A stretch of DNA of 44,633 bases from Lentibacillus populi (lineage in GTDB: Bacteria; Bacillota; Bacilli; Bacillales; Amphibacillaceae), in the NCBI GenBank assembly GCA_014642895.1, contig BMJD01000035.1:1-44633 (forward strand), given 5' to 3'. Each line of letters starts with the position of its first letter. Within the stretch, counting starts at the first letter, position 1. The notes under the pieces were generated by a model, which worked only from the letters and a program-made list of their open reading frames with translations, searched no databases and was not told the DNA's origin. Positions 33,888 to 43,225 of this stretch are shown piece after piece. Position numbers and translations under genes: made by a program.

Positions 33888-34498
33888 CATATAAGTTTGT
33901 ATGTATTTTTTGGTCGGCCTTTTTTACCGTATTGGGATATCACTTCAACTTCACCTTTTCCCTCCAGGTAGTTAAGGTAGCGGTGCACCGTTTGATATGC
34001 AACAGGCAATTCGTTTTGAATCTGATTGATGGTCAAAGGTCTTTCTTGCTGGAACAAATAATTTTTAATGGACATTAAAGTTGCCTGGTTTATCCCTTTA
34101 TCAACAAACACATTGTCTTTACCCCCTATTAGCCTGCCGATTTTTAAATTAATCCGGATTCGTGATAACAGGTCTGGAGCTTTAATTGGTTTTAACGCAA
34201 AATCAGTTGCCCCGGCATTCAGAAATGTGTTGGCGATCTCCTGCCGTTCGTCAACTGTTAAAATGATAATCGGAACTGTCTGATTGAGCTTTCGTATTTC
34301 TTTTGTTGTTTTAACTCCATCCCAATCGGGCATATGATAATCCAGCAATACCAGATCCGGGTCCATTTTTGCAAATAATTCCGCCGCTTGTTTACCTGTC
34401 GCTGCTTCTAATACCTTCCATTCAGCAAACTTGCAAATTTCTTTTAATGTAAAACGAATAGCTTCATTATCATCAACGATAAGAATGGTTGTGCTCAT
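33887..34498 (-). CDS. Response regulator with C-terminal winged helix
   Basis: 203 residues: receiver domain (1-120) with acidic pocket DD (9-10), phosphoacceptor Asp53 (LVLLDYHMPD), Thr in ILTVDE and Lys in ALKPIK; then a helix-turn-helix (about 140-195, LTINQIQNELPVAYQTVHRYLNYLE) with a GRPKNTYKLI wing, reminiscent of CitT/DcuR-type regulators. Partner kinase directly upstream. The GTG at 34510 lies in the AAGGTG ribosome binding site; the ATG at 34498 is preferred. Overlaps the kinase gene by 26 nt. Target genes unknown. Confidence 0.85.
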   Translation of the reverse strand: MSTTILIVDDNEAIRFTLKEICKFAEWKVLEAATGKQAAELFAKMDPDLVLLDYHMPDWDGVKTTKEIRKLNQTVPIIILTVDERQEIANTFLNAGATDFALKPIKAPDLLSRIRINLKIGRLIGGKDNVFVDKGINQATLMSIKNYLFQQERPLTINQIQNELPVAYQTVHRYLNYLEGKGEVEVISQYGKKGRPKNTYKLI

Positions 34499-35864
34499 TT
34501 CTTTGTTCACCTTCTTTTTGGATGGGCAGCATAATATTCATTTGCGTATGGCTTCCGGGGATGCTGTTCACTGAGATGCTTCCATGATGATTTTCTACTA
34601 CTTTTTTAACGAAAGATAGTCCGATACCGGAAGAATTCTTTGTGCTGAAGCCGTCCTCCCATATATTTCTTAAATGGGATGTTTTGATGCCTGGACCATT
34701 ATCCTGAACACGAAGTAAAATACCGTTATCTATTCTTTTGACATAGATGTGGATATATCCTGCTTTTCCAGCAAAAGAAGTAATCGCATTTTCTAAAATA
34801 TTGGAGATTGCCCGGGAAAAACGTATTTTGTTTATATAAATTGGTGGTAAATTTTCCTCGATGTCAATGCCGAGATCAATTTGTTGTTCATTTAAATCGA
34901 GATGACTTGTTACATATTCCAATAATTCCTGAATGGAAATTTCCTGTTTGATATTTTCAGATAAAATTTCTGCAATCATGTCCTTCATTTTCAGCAGTGA
35001 TTTATCCATCCGATTAAAATATTCCTGCAAATCGTCATTTTCCAGTGGCTGCATTTTTAACTGGATTAATGAGGTTAATCCTTCCACCGTTACCAGTGGT
35101 GTTTTCAGATCGTGCACCAATGTATTTATTTCCTGATAGACACTTGATTCGATAAGGGCGATCCGTGTTTCCTTTAACTCTTCCTCCTGTTGCTGATATT
35201 TTTTCAAGGTGTAAACTTGTTTATTTACCAAATGGACTAATAAGCTTAAAATGACCGCAATAGTGAGGAAAGCTGTAAAAAAGATCGTTGCTAGTGTATT
35301 GAATAATTTATTTTCGGTGAAATAGCTGTCGGCAATTTTAATGCTGACCGCAATATCGTTTGTACCGAACCCGAGATGTGAAAGTCCTGGAATAAGCTGC
35401 AACCAACTACTTGCCATTAAAATGAAAAACAGGATAAGCGAAAAAATAAAATAAAAGTACTTTTGCTTCGGTATGTAAAGCTGGAGCAGTGAGATAGCTC
35501 CAACCGTTACGATATGGCCAAGATAGGAAAAATGCTCATTGTAAACTTGATTAAACAGGATCATTGCTGCCATTGTTAAACCGATAAAGCCTAAAGAAAA
35601 TGTGATCGATTTCAAATCTCTGGAAAGGGCGAGGGCAAAAAGCATTGCTCCAAAATAAATAAAAAAGGAAATAAGCACGTATTTTGCAATATACGCGAAT
35701 GCCGTCACTAGAAGCTGTCCACTATCAAGTAACATAATACTGTTGTTTAAATTATCGATGATGTATAATGACCAGTTTGTGATAAATGTTGGAAACATCT
35801 CGCCGTATATAAGTAAAAGCAAACCCAGAAAACCTATAAGGGAATAATTCTTTTCTTTGGACAT
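34473..35864 (-). CDS. Membrane sensor histidine kinase
   Basis: 463 residues. The N-terminal 215 residues form about six membrane helices with little extracellular sequence except a loop of about 35 residues near 155-190. A short coiled coil follows (220-240). The kinase core has the H-box HDLKTP (His251), N-box NILENA (about 365), and G-boxes DNGPGIK and GIGLSFVKKVV. No PAS or HAMP domain is visible, so the signal is probably sensed in or at the membrane. AAAGGAA precedes the ATG at 35864. Cotranscribed with the DUF6305-like gene and the regulator. Confidence 0.88.
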   Translation of the reverse strand: MSKEKNYSLIGFLGLLLLIYGEMFPTFITNWSLYIIDNLNNSIMLLDSGQLLVTAFAYIAKYVLISFFIYFGAMLFALALSRDLKSITFSLGFIGLTMAAMILFNQVYNEHFSYLGHIVTVGAISLLQLYIPKQKYFYFIFSLILFFILMASSWLQLIPGLSHLGFGTNDIAVSIKIADSYFTENKLFNTLATIFFTAFLTIAVILSLLVHLVNKQVYTLKKYQQQEEELKETRIALIESSVYQEINTLVHDLKTPLVTVEGLTSLIQLKMQPLENDDLQEYFNRMDKSLLKMKDMIAEILSENIKQEISIQELLEYVTSHLDLNEQQIDLGIDIEENLPPIYINKIRFSRAISNILENAITSFAGKAGYIHIYVKRIDNGILLRVQDNGPGIKTSHLRNIWEDGFSTKNSSGIGLSFVKKVVENHHGSISVNSIPGSHTQMNIMLPIQKEGEQRNEHNHSYR

Positions 35865-35937
35865 GATAAATTCCTTTCCGAGGGCAGTCATTAAAACTAT
35901 TGGAAAGCTTTGATGAGCAAAGGATTACCCTCATTTG

Positions 35938-36528
35938 CTAACGGAATGCTGAATTAAATGGGGTGGACAAATCATCCAACCGGGTAACAAGCGTCGCAGG
36001 TACATGGTGTTTTTTCAATGTGGTAAGCAGTTTGTCCGGGTGCTTTACATTTTTTAATCCAATGTAATAATCGGCAAAAGGAACGATCTGCACAAATAAC
36101 TTCTCCGTTTCGTCATTCTCACGTTGTTCACCGGAAAGATCGACGAGTACAACAGGTAAATTCATATGTTCTGCTTCTTCGACGAGCTGATCTGTTCGTG
36201 TCAATTCTTCTGCAAATGATCTTGGTGTATGGGCTATACCGTTGGCACTGTATCCAAGGACGATCACAACGCTTGCATAATCATATAGATCTGTTGCTAG
36301 TGCTCTTGGCCGATAGTCCGCTTCCAGATTGAGGTTCTCTGCGATTTTTAACAGAATTGTTCCTTCTGCAGCCTGGCCGGCCGATGTAATTAAAATTTTT
36401 TCCCCGCCAATCGGTGCCGGCAAATTAGGATAGGAGTTAATAGGCTTACTCGGGGAAGAACGGATGGTTGTACATAATAAGATGAAGGCCAACATGATAC
36501 ATATAAATACCGGAATATATTTTTTCAT
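35938..36528 (-). CDS. Exported DUF6305-like protein
   Basis: 196 residues. N-terminal hydrophobic segment (about 5-23) acts as signal or anchor; it has a Cys at 19 but no proper lipobox. The globular part has alternating strands and helices (KILITSAGQAAEG, VVIVLGYSANGIAHTPRSF, LPVVLVDLSGEQRE, ADYYIGLK), which as recalled matches the uncharacterised DUF6305 family and suggests a Rossmann-like nucleotide or small-molecule fold. Being first in an operon with a kinase and regulator, it may be a ligand-binding input subunit (inference). Confidence 0.7.
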   Translation of the reverse strand: MKKYIPVFICIMLAFILLCTTIRSSPSKPINSYPNLPAPIGGEKILITSAGQAAEGTILLKIAENLNLEADYRPRALATDLYDYASVVIVLGYSANGIAHTPRSFAEELTRTDQLVEEAEHMNLPVVLVDLSGEQRENDETEKLFVQIVPFADYYIGLKNVKHPDKLLTTLKKHHVPATLVTRLDDLSTPFNSAFR

Positions 36529-36565
36529 TTACTCACCCCCGTTACATGAATTATTTTTTCAAATA

Positions 36566-36592
36566 AAAAAGGCAAAGCGATTGCTTCACCTT
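36566..36592 (-). terminator. Terminator between oppC and the DUF6305 operon
   Basis: Reading leftwards: AAGGTGAAGC-AATC-GCTTTGCCTT followed by TTTTATTTG. It separates the peptide importer from the sensor operon. Confidence 0.75.
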
Positions 36593-36623
36593 CTATCATA
36601 CAATAGTACTATCTGAAATGTCA

Positions 36624-37535
36624 TTATTGTTTTAATCTTGGATCCAGTGCATCACGTAATCCATCACCGAAAAGGTTGAAACCAAGCACAACAAAGAAAA
36701 TGGCGATTCCTGGAAATGCAACAACCCACGGTGCATTTTGCAAAGCTGCACGTCCATCACTGAGCATTGCTCCCCATTCCGGTGTTGGTGGCTGTGCGCC
36801 AAGCCCCAAAAAACTTAAGCCGGCTGCATCCAAAATTGCTGTACCAATGCTAAGTGTTGTTTGAACAATAATCGGGGCAAGGCAATTAGGGAGAACGTGC
36901 TGCATTAATACTCTTCCATGTTTTGCACCAATTGCACGTGCCGCTTCCACGTATTCCGTTTCTTTAACGGACAGCACCGCCGATCGGACAATTCTGGCAA
37001 ATTGCGGAACACCGACAATCCCGACAGCAATCATCGCATTCCGTAAACTGGGACCGAGAACAGCTACAAGCGCTATTGCCAGCAGAATACTGGGAAAAGC
37101 CATCATAATATCAATTATTCGCATAATGATCTGATCAACCCAGCGCCCAAAATATCCAGCAATCCCTCCTAGGAGAACACCAACGATCAAAGCAATACCT
37201 ACTGCAATAACCCCGATTTGAATCGAAATACGGGAGCCATGGACAATCCGGCTGAAAATATCCCGCCCAAGTTCATCGGTTCCGAGCAAATGATCGGATG
37301 ATGGTGCCTGATACCGGTCAATAATATTTTGTTCTATTGGGTTATGGGTGGCAATCATCGGTGCGAATATCGCCGTTAAAATTAAAATTAAAATAATACA
37401 CAATCCAATGAAGGATGTTTTGCTTTTAATGATTCTTATTAATGAATCTACCCATAACCTGCTTGACTTGGGTTGGATAGACTCATCGACCCTGGTGGCG
37501 TCTGGATCAGGTATCGGGTTTGGCTGAAGTGACAT
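36624..37535 (-). CDS. Peptide ABC transporter permease, OppC/DppC type
   Basis: Second permease of the importer, about 303 residues, six membrane helices. The N-terminal oppC_N segment (about 30-85) and the EAA loop (EYVEAARAIGAKHGRVLMQHVLPN) that contacts the ATPases are intact. A GTG at 37544 abuts the AAAGGA site; ATG 37535 is preferred but its spacing is long (ten bases), so the start is tentative. Downstream of oppB by 56 nt. Confidence 0.9.
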   Translation of the reverse strand: MSLQPNPIPDPDATRVDESIQPKSSRLWVDSLIRIIKSKTSFIGLCIILILILTAIFAPMIATHNPIEQNIIDRYQAPSSDHLLGTDELGRDIFSRIVHGSRISIQIGVIAVGIALIVGVLLGGIAGYFGRWVDQIIMRIIDIMMAFPSILLAIALVAVLGPSLRNAMIAVGIVGVPQFARIVRSAVLSVKETEYVEAARAIGAKHGRVLMQHVLPNCLAPIIVQTTLSIGTAILDAAGLSFLGLGAQPPTPEWGAMLSDGRAALQNAPWVVAFPGIAIFFVVLGFNLFGDGLRDALDPRLKQ

Positions 37536-37591
37536 ATGTTGCACATCCTTTCCTGGTAGTTTTTAACTCTGAAACGCTGCTGTATGTGTCA

Positions 37592-38596
37592 TCAATCGAA
37601 TCTAATCCTTGGATCTACATATTTATAAAGGATGTCCGTAAGCAGGTTAACCAAAACAAATATTGTCGCAATCATTAATATTGTGCTTTGTACAACCGGA
37701 TAATCCCGACCAAGAACAGCAAGGTATACATAACGCCCAACCCCTGGCCATGAAAAAATTGTCTCCGTTAAGACGGCTCCGCCCAGCAGTAAACCGAATT
37801 GCAATCCTATAACTGTTAACACAGGCAGGAAAGCGTTTTTTAATGCATGTTGAAAAACAACCAGATGCTTCTTCAACCCTTTTGCACTCGCTGTCCGGAT
37901 AAAATCCTGCCGCATCACTTCCAGCATACTGGAACGGGTCATCCGGGCGATAATCGCCATTGGAATCGTTCCAAGTGCAAGTCCAGGCATTAACAGGTGG
38001 GAGAATGCGTCTTTAAAGGCTGACCAGTTTCCGGTTAGGATGCTGTCCAATAAATAAAAGTTTGTTATCGTATCCAGTTTGATCCCTGCTGTTAATCGTC
38101 CTGAAGGAGGCAGGATATTTAACTTGACCGAGAGCAGCCAAATCATCATTAAACCAAGCCAGAATATTGGTAAAGATACACCAAACAATGCGCCGGTCAT
38201 ACTAATATTGTCAAACCAGGAATATTGTTTAACAGCGGCAATTACCCCTGCAAAAATACCAATCACTATTGCTAGAATCATGGCAAAGATCGTTAATTCG
38301 ATTGTTGCCGGAAGTTTATGTAATAGTTCATATCCAATATTCTCTTTTGACTGGACGGATTCACCTAAATCACCCTGAAGGATATCTCCGATAAACCGCC
38401 CATATTGGATGATATACGGATCATTCAACCCCAGCTCAGCACGTAATGATTCAAGCTGTGCCTCCGTTGCTTTTTCCCCAAGCATACTTCTTGCCGGGTC
38501 ACCTGGGATAAGATGAATGAGAGAAAAAGTAAGAATGGAGACACCGATTAGCACGGGGATAAGCATCAATAGTCTTTGTACAATGTATTTAAGCAT
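37592..38596 (-). CDS. Peptide ABC transporter permease, OppB/DppB type
   Basis: 334 residues, six membrane helices, the N-terminal YIVQRLLMLIPVLIGVS and HLIPGDPARSMLG motifs typical of DppB/OppB, and the EAA loop RTASAKGLKKHLVVFQHALKN. Forms the translocation pore with the OppC-type partner. Confidence 0.93.
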   Translation of the reverse strand: MLKYIVQRLLMLIPVLIGVSILTFSLIHLIPGDPARSMLGEKATEAQLESLRAELGLNDPYIIQYGRFIGDILQGDLGESVQSKENIGYELLHKLPATIELTIFAMILAIVIGIFAGVIAAVKQYSWFDNISMTGALFGVSLPIFWLGLMMIWLLSVKLNILPPSGRLTAGIKLDTITNFYLLDSILTGNWSAFKDAFSHLLMPGLALGTIPMAIIARMTRSSMLEVMRQDFIRTASAKGLKKHLVVFQHALKNAFLPVLTVIGLQFGLLLGGAVLTETIFSWPGVGRYVYLAVLGRDYPVVQSTILMIATIFVLVNLLTDILYKYVDPRIRFD

Positions 38597-38692
38597 GATT
38601 TGATTCCTCCGTTTAGTGCAGTTATATCCAAGAACCGGCTAATACCATGGTGAAGAAATTGCCAATTCTTGGATTGATTCTCCATAAAATGT

Positions 38693-38733
38693 GTTCAAAC
38701 AGTCGCCGCTTATTATTTGCTGACTGTTTGAAC
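38693..38733 (-). repeat. Dispersed palindromic element, copy G (minimal 41-bp form)
   Basis: Perfect 12-bp inverted repeat GTTCAAACAGTC / GACTGTTTGAAC around a 17-nt loop. On the minus strand the loop region reads AGCAAATAATAAGCGGC, matching ACCAAATGATAAGCGGC of copy D. One coordinated change (A to C in one arm, T to G in the other) keeps the pairing, suggesting that the stem is selected. It lies between the binding-protein gene and the downstream permease and could stabilise the upstream mRNA segment. Confidence 0.8.
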
Positions 38734-38784
38734 CTCCTCTTAAGGGAAATAACTATTAACACCAATTAAAATGTCGGTAAGCTG

Positions 38785-40419
38785 CTATTTAATGTTCAGT
38801 AAATTAAATGGTTCACTGCCTGTTGCATGTGGTACATAATCAACGACCTTTTTACTTGCTGCAATTGGAGGTGTTGTATGAGCAATTGGGAACCATGGCG
38901 CATCTTCGTGAATAAGCTCCTGTGCTTGTAAATAAAGCTCTGTACGTTTCTCTTGATCCATTTCCGTTTGCGCTTGTTTTAACAAGTCATGAAGCTCATC
39001 ACTCTTGTAAAATGCAATATTACCGGCTGAACCCATTTTTGCATTATCTTTGTCCAGCAATACATATAAGAAGTTATCCGGGTCACCATTATCACCTGTC
39101 CAGCCCAGGAACGCCATATCATGTTCGCCGTTTTCGGTTGCTGCCAAGTGGGTATCCCAGTCATTTTCAACGATTTCTACGTTGATGTTTACTTCCTTGA
39201 GCATTTCTTGAATTGCCTGGGCGGTTACTTTTGGCTGCGGCATATAGTCTCTTGGATTTGAGAAAATATAAAGGTTGGTATCAAAACCATCCGCATATCC
39301 AGCCTCGGCCAATAGTTTCTTTGCTTCCTCGACATCATAGCCATAGTCTTCAATATCGTCATTGTATCCCCATAATGAAGGTGGAAGCGGGTTTTTGGCT
39401 GGCTTGCCAATACCTTCATATAATGTAATGAGCTTTTCTTTGTCAATTGCTAAATTAATGGCTTGTCGAACTAATTTTTCGGACATTGGACCTTCTTTTT
39501 CCGTGTTCATTGCCAGATAGCTCACATTCATTGACGGTCTGCGGATAATCTGCAGGTTTTCGTCATCCTCTGCCGTTTGAATATCCTGTGGGTTTAACCC
39601 TGTCATCATATCAATCGATCCAGACTGAAGTTCCATAAATCTGGCACCATTATCAGGGATTGTACGGAAAATTACTTTCTCTACATTGGCAACCTCACCA
39701 AAGTAGTCGTCGTTTTTCGTAACAGTAATACTGTCATCAGGAACCCACTCATCAAACACGAATGGACCTGTTCCGACCGGGTTTTTAAAATAATCTTCCC
39801 CATATTTTTCGACCGCCTCTGGACTTGCAATACCGAACGGTGGCATCGCTAGTGTTTGCAGGAATGGAGCATTTGGTTCGGACAATGTAATCGTAACCTC
39901 GTAATCACCGGTTGCTTCCACCTTTTCAATAATCCCGCCAAGATCATCCTCCGAAGCACCAAACATGTAGCCATAGTAAATAAATTCGGCTGATGTTGCC
40001 CAGCGTTCGAAATTATAGACAACATCCTCAGCAGAAAAGTCATTGCCATCATGGAATTTTACATCGTCACGCAGTTGGAAAGTCCAGGTTAAACCGTCAT
40101 CCGAAACATTCCATTCTGTTGCGAGGGCAGGTCTTACCTCTGTATTTTCTTCTTTATAGCGTACTAATGTATCATAGATTTGATTGGTTACGTAAATCGA
40201 TTCGCCATCTGTTATTTTTGATGGATCCAATTGAATGGAATCAGCGCCACGCCCGAAGATTAGTGTTTTCTCGCCATCTGTTTTTTCCGTTTCTGTACTT
40301 CCATCACTTTTGTCAGTTCCATTACTATTCGATGAACTTGAATTACTGCTGCAGGCACTGACAACTAGTACGAAAAATAAAAGCAAGGTAAACAGTGATA
40401 ATAAATTACGCTTTCTCAA
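38785..40419 (-). CDS. Peptide ABC transporter substrate-binding lipoprotein
   Basis: 544 residues. Signal peptide with lipobox VVSAC (Cys about 23), Ser/Asn/Thr linker (24-50), then an SBP_bac_5 fold: GRGADSIQLDPSKITDGES, GLTWTFQLRDDVKFHDG (the family signature) and LNLAIDKEKL-type elements. Anchored outside the membrane after Lgt modification. TTG start with GGGGG seven bases upstream. Similar proteins bind oligopeptides, dipeptides or nickel; specificity cannot be fixed from sequence. Confidence 0.92.
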   Translation of the reverse strand: MRKRNLLSLFTLLLFFVLVVSACSSNSSSSNSNGTDKSDGSTETEKTDGEKTLIFGRGADSIQLDPSKITDGESIYVTNQIYDTLVRYKEENTEVRPALATEWNVSDDGLTWTFQLRDDVKFHDGNDFSAEDVVYNFERWATSAEFIYYGYMFGASEDDLGGIIEKVEATGDYEVTITLSEPNAPFLQTLAMPPFGIASPEAVEKYGEDYFKNPVGTGPFVFDEWVPDDSITVTKNDDYFGEVANVEKVIFRTIPDNGARFMELQSGSIDMMTGLNPQDIQTAEDDENLQIIRRPSMNVSYLAMNTEKEGPMSEKLVRQAINLAIDKEKLITLYEGIGKPAKNPLPPSLWGYNDDIEDYGYDVEEAKKLLAEAGYADGFDTNLYIFSNPRDYMPQPKVTAQAIQEMLKEVNINVEIVENDWDTHLAATENGEHDMAFLGWTGDNGDPDNFLYVLLDKDNAKMGSAGNIAFYKSDELHDLLKQAQTEMDQEKRTELYLQAQELIHEDAPWFPIAHTTPPIAASKKVVDYVPHATGSEPFNLLNIK

Positions 40420-40473
40420 AATAGTTCCCCCTTGGAAATTAGTATTCTAGTAAATAATGAACCGTCGTGTCGA

Positions 40474-41466
40474 TTAAGAATTTACCACCTCCTCAACTTC
40501 CTCAACGAAGTGACATGCGGCCATTTGTCCAGTCGCCGAAACTTTTTTGAGCTGTGGCTCCTCTGTACGGCATATAGCTTCAGCAAATGGGCATCTTGTA
40601 TGAAATTTGCATCCCTGTGGCGGATTTGCCGGTGAGGGAAGGTCACCAGATAAAATAATTCGCTGTTTGTCGTGATGTGGATTGGCCTCTGGAACGGCGG
40701 ATAATAATGCTTGTGTATATGGGTGTTTCGGATTTTGGTACAGCTCGTGAACGTCGCCGATTTCTACAAGTTCACCAAGGTACATCACAGCAACGCGGTC
40801 GCTAATATGATGGACAACGCTTAGGTCGTGTGCAATGAAAATGTATGTAAGATTAAATTCTTCCTGCAGCTCTTCCATTAAATTAATAACCTGTGCCTGA
40901 ATGGAAACGTCCAATGCTGAAACAGGCTCATCACAAATAACCAGTTCCGGATCTAATGCGAGTGCACGGGCAATACCAATCCGCTGGCGCTGCCCGCCAC
41001 TAAACTCGTGCGGATAGCGTTGCTTATGGTACGAACTTAGGCCAACAACATCAAGCAAACGGGATAATTTTTTCGTACGCTCCTCTTTGGTGATATTAAA
41101 TATTTTCATCGGCTCCGTAATTGTTTGTTCAATCGTCTTTCTCGGGTTGAGAGAAGCATACGGATCCTGAAAAATAATTTGCATGTCTTTGCGGAGCTTT
41201 CGCAATTTTTCACCACGAAATGTTGCAATATTTTCTCCTTTGAAATGGATATCGCCATCCGTCGGTTCTAACAGTTTTAGAATGGTTCGTCCGGTTGTTG
41301 ATTTCCCACATCCACTCTCCCCTACAAGACCTAATGTCTCCCCGGACTGGACGGAAAAAGAAACACCGTCAACAGCCTTTAGTACGGGTTTATCCTTGGC
41401 AAATAGTTTTTTACTTTTTAGCGGGAAATGCTTTTTTAAATTTTTCACTTCTAATAATGTACTCAT
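40474..41466 (-). CDS. Peptide ABC transporter ATPase, OppF/DppF type
   Basis: 330 residues. Walker A GESGCGKST (about 46-54), signature FSGGQRQRIG, Walker B LVICDEPVSALD, and the oligopeptide transporter C-terminal extension with the Cys-rich GCKFHTRCPFAEAIC motif. The ATG overlaps the stop of the OppD-type gene (ATGA); the AAAGGCGG site is inside the upstream gene. Confidence 0.94.
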   Translation of the reverse strand: MSTLLEVKNLKKHFPLKSKKLFAKDKPVLKAVDGVSFSVQSGETLGLVGESGCGKSTTGRTILKLLEPTDGDIHFKGENIATFRGEKLRKLRKDMQIIFQDPYASLNPRKTIEQTITEPMKIFNITKEERTKKLSRLLDVVGLSSYHKQRYPHEFSGGQRQRIGIARALALDPELVICDEPVSALDVSIQAQVINLMEELQEEFNLTYIFIAHDLSVVHHISDRVAVMYLGELVEIGDVHELYQNPKHPYTQALLSAVPEANPHHDKQRIILSGDLPSPANPPQGCKFHTRCPFAEAICRTEEPQLKKVSATGQMAACHFVEEVEEVVNS

Positions 41467-42461
41467 GTTGATACCGCCTTTTTTGATTCCTCGTAAAGCA
41501 AACAACGAACGAGATGACCGTCATCGACTGGTTTTAAATCAGGGTCAATCGATAAACAGCTCTCCATTACATGCTTACACCGAGGTGCAAAACTGCAGCC
41601 CTTAGGTAAGGCTCGTAAATCTGGCGGACTTCCGTAGATCGCTTCCAGTTTTTGCTTCTCGGCTGTTATTTTAGGTATGGAGTTCATCAAACCTAGTGTA
41701 TAGGGGTGTTTTCCTTGATCAAACAGTTTATTAGTCTCGGTAAATTCCACTGGCTTACCGGCATACATTACCATTACCCGATCACAGACCTCCGCAACGA
41801 CACCTAGATCATGGGTAATCATGATAATCGCCATATCAAGCTCCTGCTGCATTTTTTTAAAAAGTTCCAGGATTTGCGCTTGGATAGTGACGTCCAATGC
41901 GGTTGTAGGTTCATCTGCAATAAGCAGGGAAGGGTTGCACGATAAGGCCATCGCGATCATGACGCGCTGACGCATGCCACCACTGAATTCGTGTGGGTAA
42001 TTTTTTATACGTTTTCTTGAGTCAGGAATTCCAACTAAATCCAATAATTCAACCGCACGTTCCTTTGCCTGTTTTTTGTTGATATTTTCGTGTGCCAAAA
42101 TGGTTTCAATCATTTGTTTTTCCACGGTGAAAACCGGATTTAGTGATGTCATTGGATCCTGGAAAACCATAGCAATTTCTTTTCCGCGAATCTTGCGCAT
42201 TTGTTTCTCTGTTTTTTGGAGAAGATTTTCCCCCTTGTAATAGATTTCTCCATCAACAATTCTGCCAGGTGGAGAAGGAACTAAACCGAGAATAGACAGC
42301 GCAGTTATACTTTTGCCTGATCCTGATTCACCAACGATTCCGAGTGTTTCCCCAGGTTTAATAGTCAGGTCAACACCATCGACGGCTTTAACCACACCAG
42401 ACTTTGTAAAAAAATGTGTATGTAAATTATTGATCTGCAGGAGCGGTAATTCCGTTTCCAT
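41463..42461 (-). CDS. Peptide ABC transporter ATPase, OppD/DppD type
   Basis: 332 residues. Walker A GESGSGKS, signature FSGGMRQRV, Walker [13 protein letters not shown], and the C-terminal [15 protein letters not shown] motif of the oligopeptide subfamily. First gene of the operon, with AAAGGAGG seven bases before ATG 42461 (the frame also opens at 42479). Order is D-F-A-B-C, with ATPases first. Confidence 0.94.
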   Translation of the reverse strand: METELPLLQINNLHTHFFTKSGVVKAVDGVDLTIKPGETLGIVGESGSGKSITALSILGLVPSPPGRIVDGEIYYKGENLLQKTEKQMRKIRGKEIAMVFQDPMTSLNPVFTVEKQMIETILAHENINKKQAKERAVELLDLVGIPDSRKRIKNYPHEFSGGMRQRVMIAMALSCNPSLLIADEPTTALDVTIQAQILELFKKMQQELDMAIIMITHDLGVVAEVCDRVMVMYAGKPVEFTETNKLFDQGKHPYTLGLMNSIPKITAEKQKLEAIYGSPPDLRALPKGCSFAPRCKHVMESCLSIDPDLKPVDDGHLVRCLLYEESKKAVST

Positions 42462-42510
42462 AATATCCTCCTTTGTCATGAAGTAAATTGACTCTTTTGA
42501 ATTGACATAT

Positions 42511-42516
42511 ATTATA
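42511..42516 (-). promoter_or_regulatory. Putative -10 box of the peptide importer operon
   Basis: TATAAT on the minus strand, 50 bp before the OppD-type start; the -35 at 17 bp is weak (ATCAAA). The surrounding 42480-42600 is very AT-rich. Confidence 0.5.
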
Positions 42517-42661
42517 CATGCCTTTATTCCTAATTTGATATTTTTCTCTTTTTTCTCAAAAAAATAAAATTACCTTGTAAAGCGTGAAATTGAAAAAAAG
42601 GCTTGTATCTAATAAGGTGTGGCGTTATAATAGCATATGTGCGTGATTTGGATTTTAGTAT

Positions 42662-42737
42662 GCGCCCGTAGCTCAGCTGGATAGAGCGTTGGTTTCCGGT
42701 ACCAAGTCTGCCGGGGGTTCGAATCCCTCCGGGCGCG
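42662..42737 (+). tRNA. tRNA-Arg (anticodon CCG)
   Basis: Acceptor GCGCCCG/CGGGCGC, D-arm GCTC/GAGC with a nine-base loop, anticodon stem TTGGT/ACCAA with loop TTCCGGT (anticodon CCG), T-arm GGGGG/CCCTC with TTCGAAT. Discriminator G; CCA not encoded. The variable loop reads as seven bases, slightly longer than usual. Reads the rare Arg codon CGG. Confidence 0.93.
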
Positions 42738-42919
42738 CTTACACGTTATAAACGTTGATATGACGGTAAAGAGACACGAAATTTTAAGGCGAAATCGTAA
42801 GCGTTGGTTGAACGAATGACACGGTTTCATAAAAACGTCTCTACCGAAATAATACGCGAACAGTTCATTCTATATGCGTTTACGTCGTATCTATCGTTAA
42901 TCAATAGCAGACCGCTATG

Positions 42920-42954
42920 CCTCTCGGTAATTAAATTTACTGGGAGGTTTTTTT
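42920..42954 (+). terminator. Hairpin with T-run overlapping a ribosome binding site
   Basis: CCTC...GTAA pairs with TTAC...GAGG, then seven Ts. It looks like an intrinsic terminator for the tRNA transcript, but its right arm (GGGAGG) is also the ribosome binding site of the GTG at 42955. Confidence 0.65.
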
Positions 42955-43203
42955 GTGTCCAATTTTAGACGGTACGGAGTTGTGAAGCGTCGGGAAACCG
43001 GAATCAAGCATGAAATAAGTCGCCGTAGTCTGCATTACGAGAAAGCTATGGACGACATAGCACGGATATTTAAGGTGGAGAGCTACATCGATAGGACCCT
43101 AAAAGAGTATCGCAGGCATTGGAAGGAGTTTTTCGGAGTAATCGACAAAGAAGACGTATTCGATGTGAAAAGTAGTTTAAATAAAAATAAGCCCCGTCCT
43201 TAG
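42955..43203 (+). CDS. Integrase-like N-terminal fragment
   Basis: 82 residues, strongly basic. The segment SYIDRTLKEYRRHWKEFFGVID resembles the SAM-like core-binding domain that precedes the catalytic domain in tyrosine recombinases; no catalytic part follows, and the frame ends at an ordinary stop before a terminator. Position 217 bp after a tRNA gene is typical for integrase remnants. GGGAGG sits seven bases before the GTG. It could also be a small unrelated DNA-binding protein. Confidence 0.5.
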   Translation: MSNFRRYGVVKRRETGIKHEISRRSLHYEKAMDDIARIFKVESYIDRTLKEYRRHWKEFFGVIDKEDVFDVKSSLNKNKPRP

Positions 43204-43225
43204 TTTGATGGGGCTACTTATTTTT
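43186..43225. terminator. Bidirectional terminator
   Basis: GCCCC / GGGGC core flanked by AATAAG and CTTATT, with T-rich tracts on both sides, between the convergent integrase-like and lipoprotein genes. Confidence 0.75.

Noticed and set aside
42609-42830. Minus-strand frame of 73 codons covering the tRNA
   Set aside because: It is the well-known false frame (RRDSNPR-type peptide) made by reading a tRNA gene antisense.
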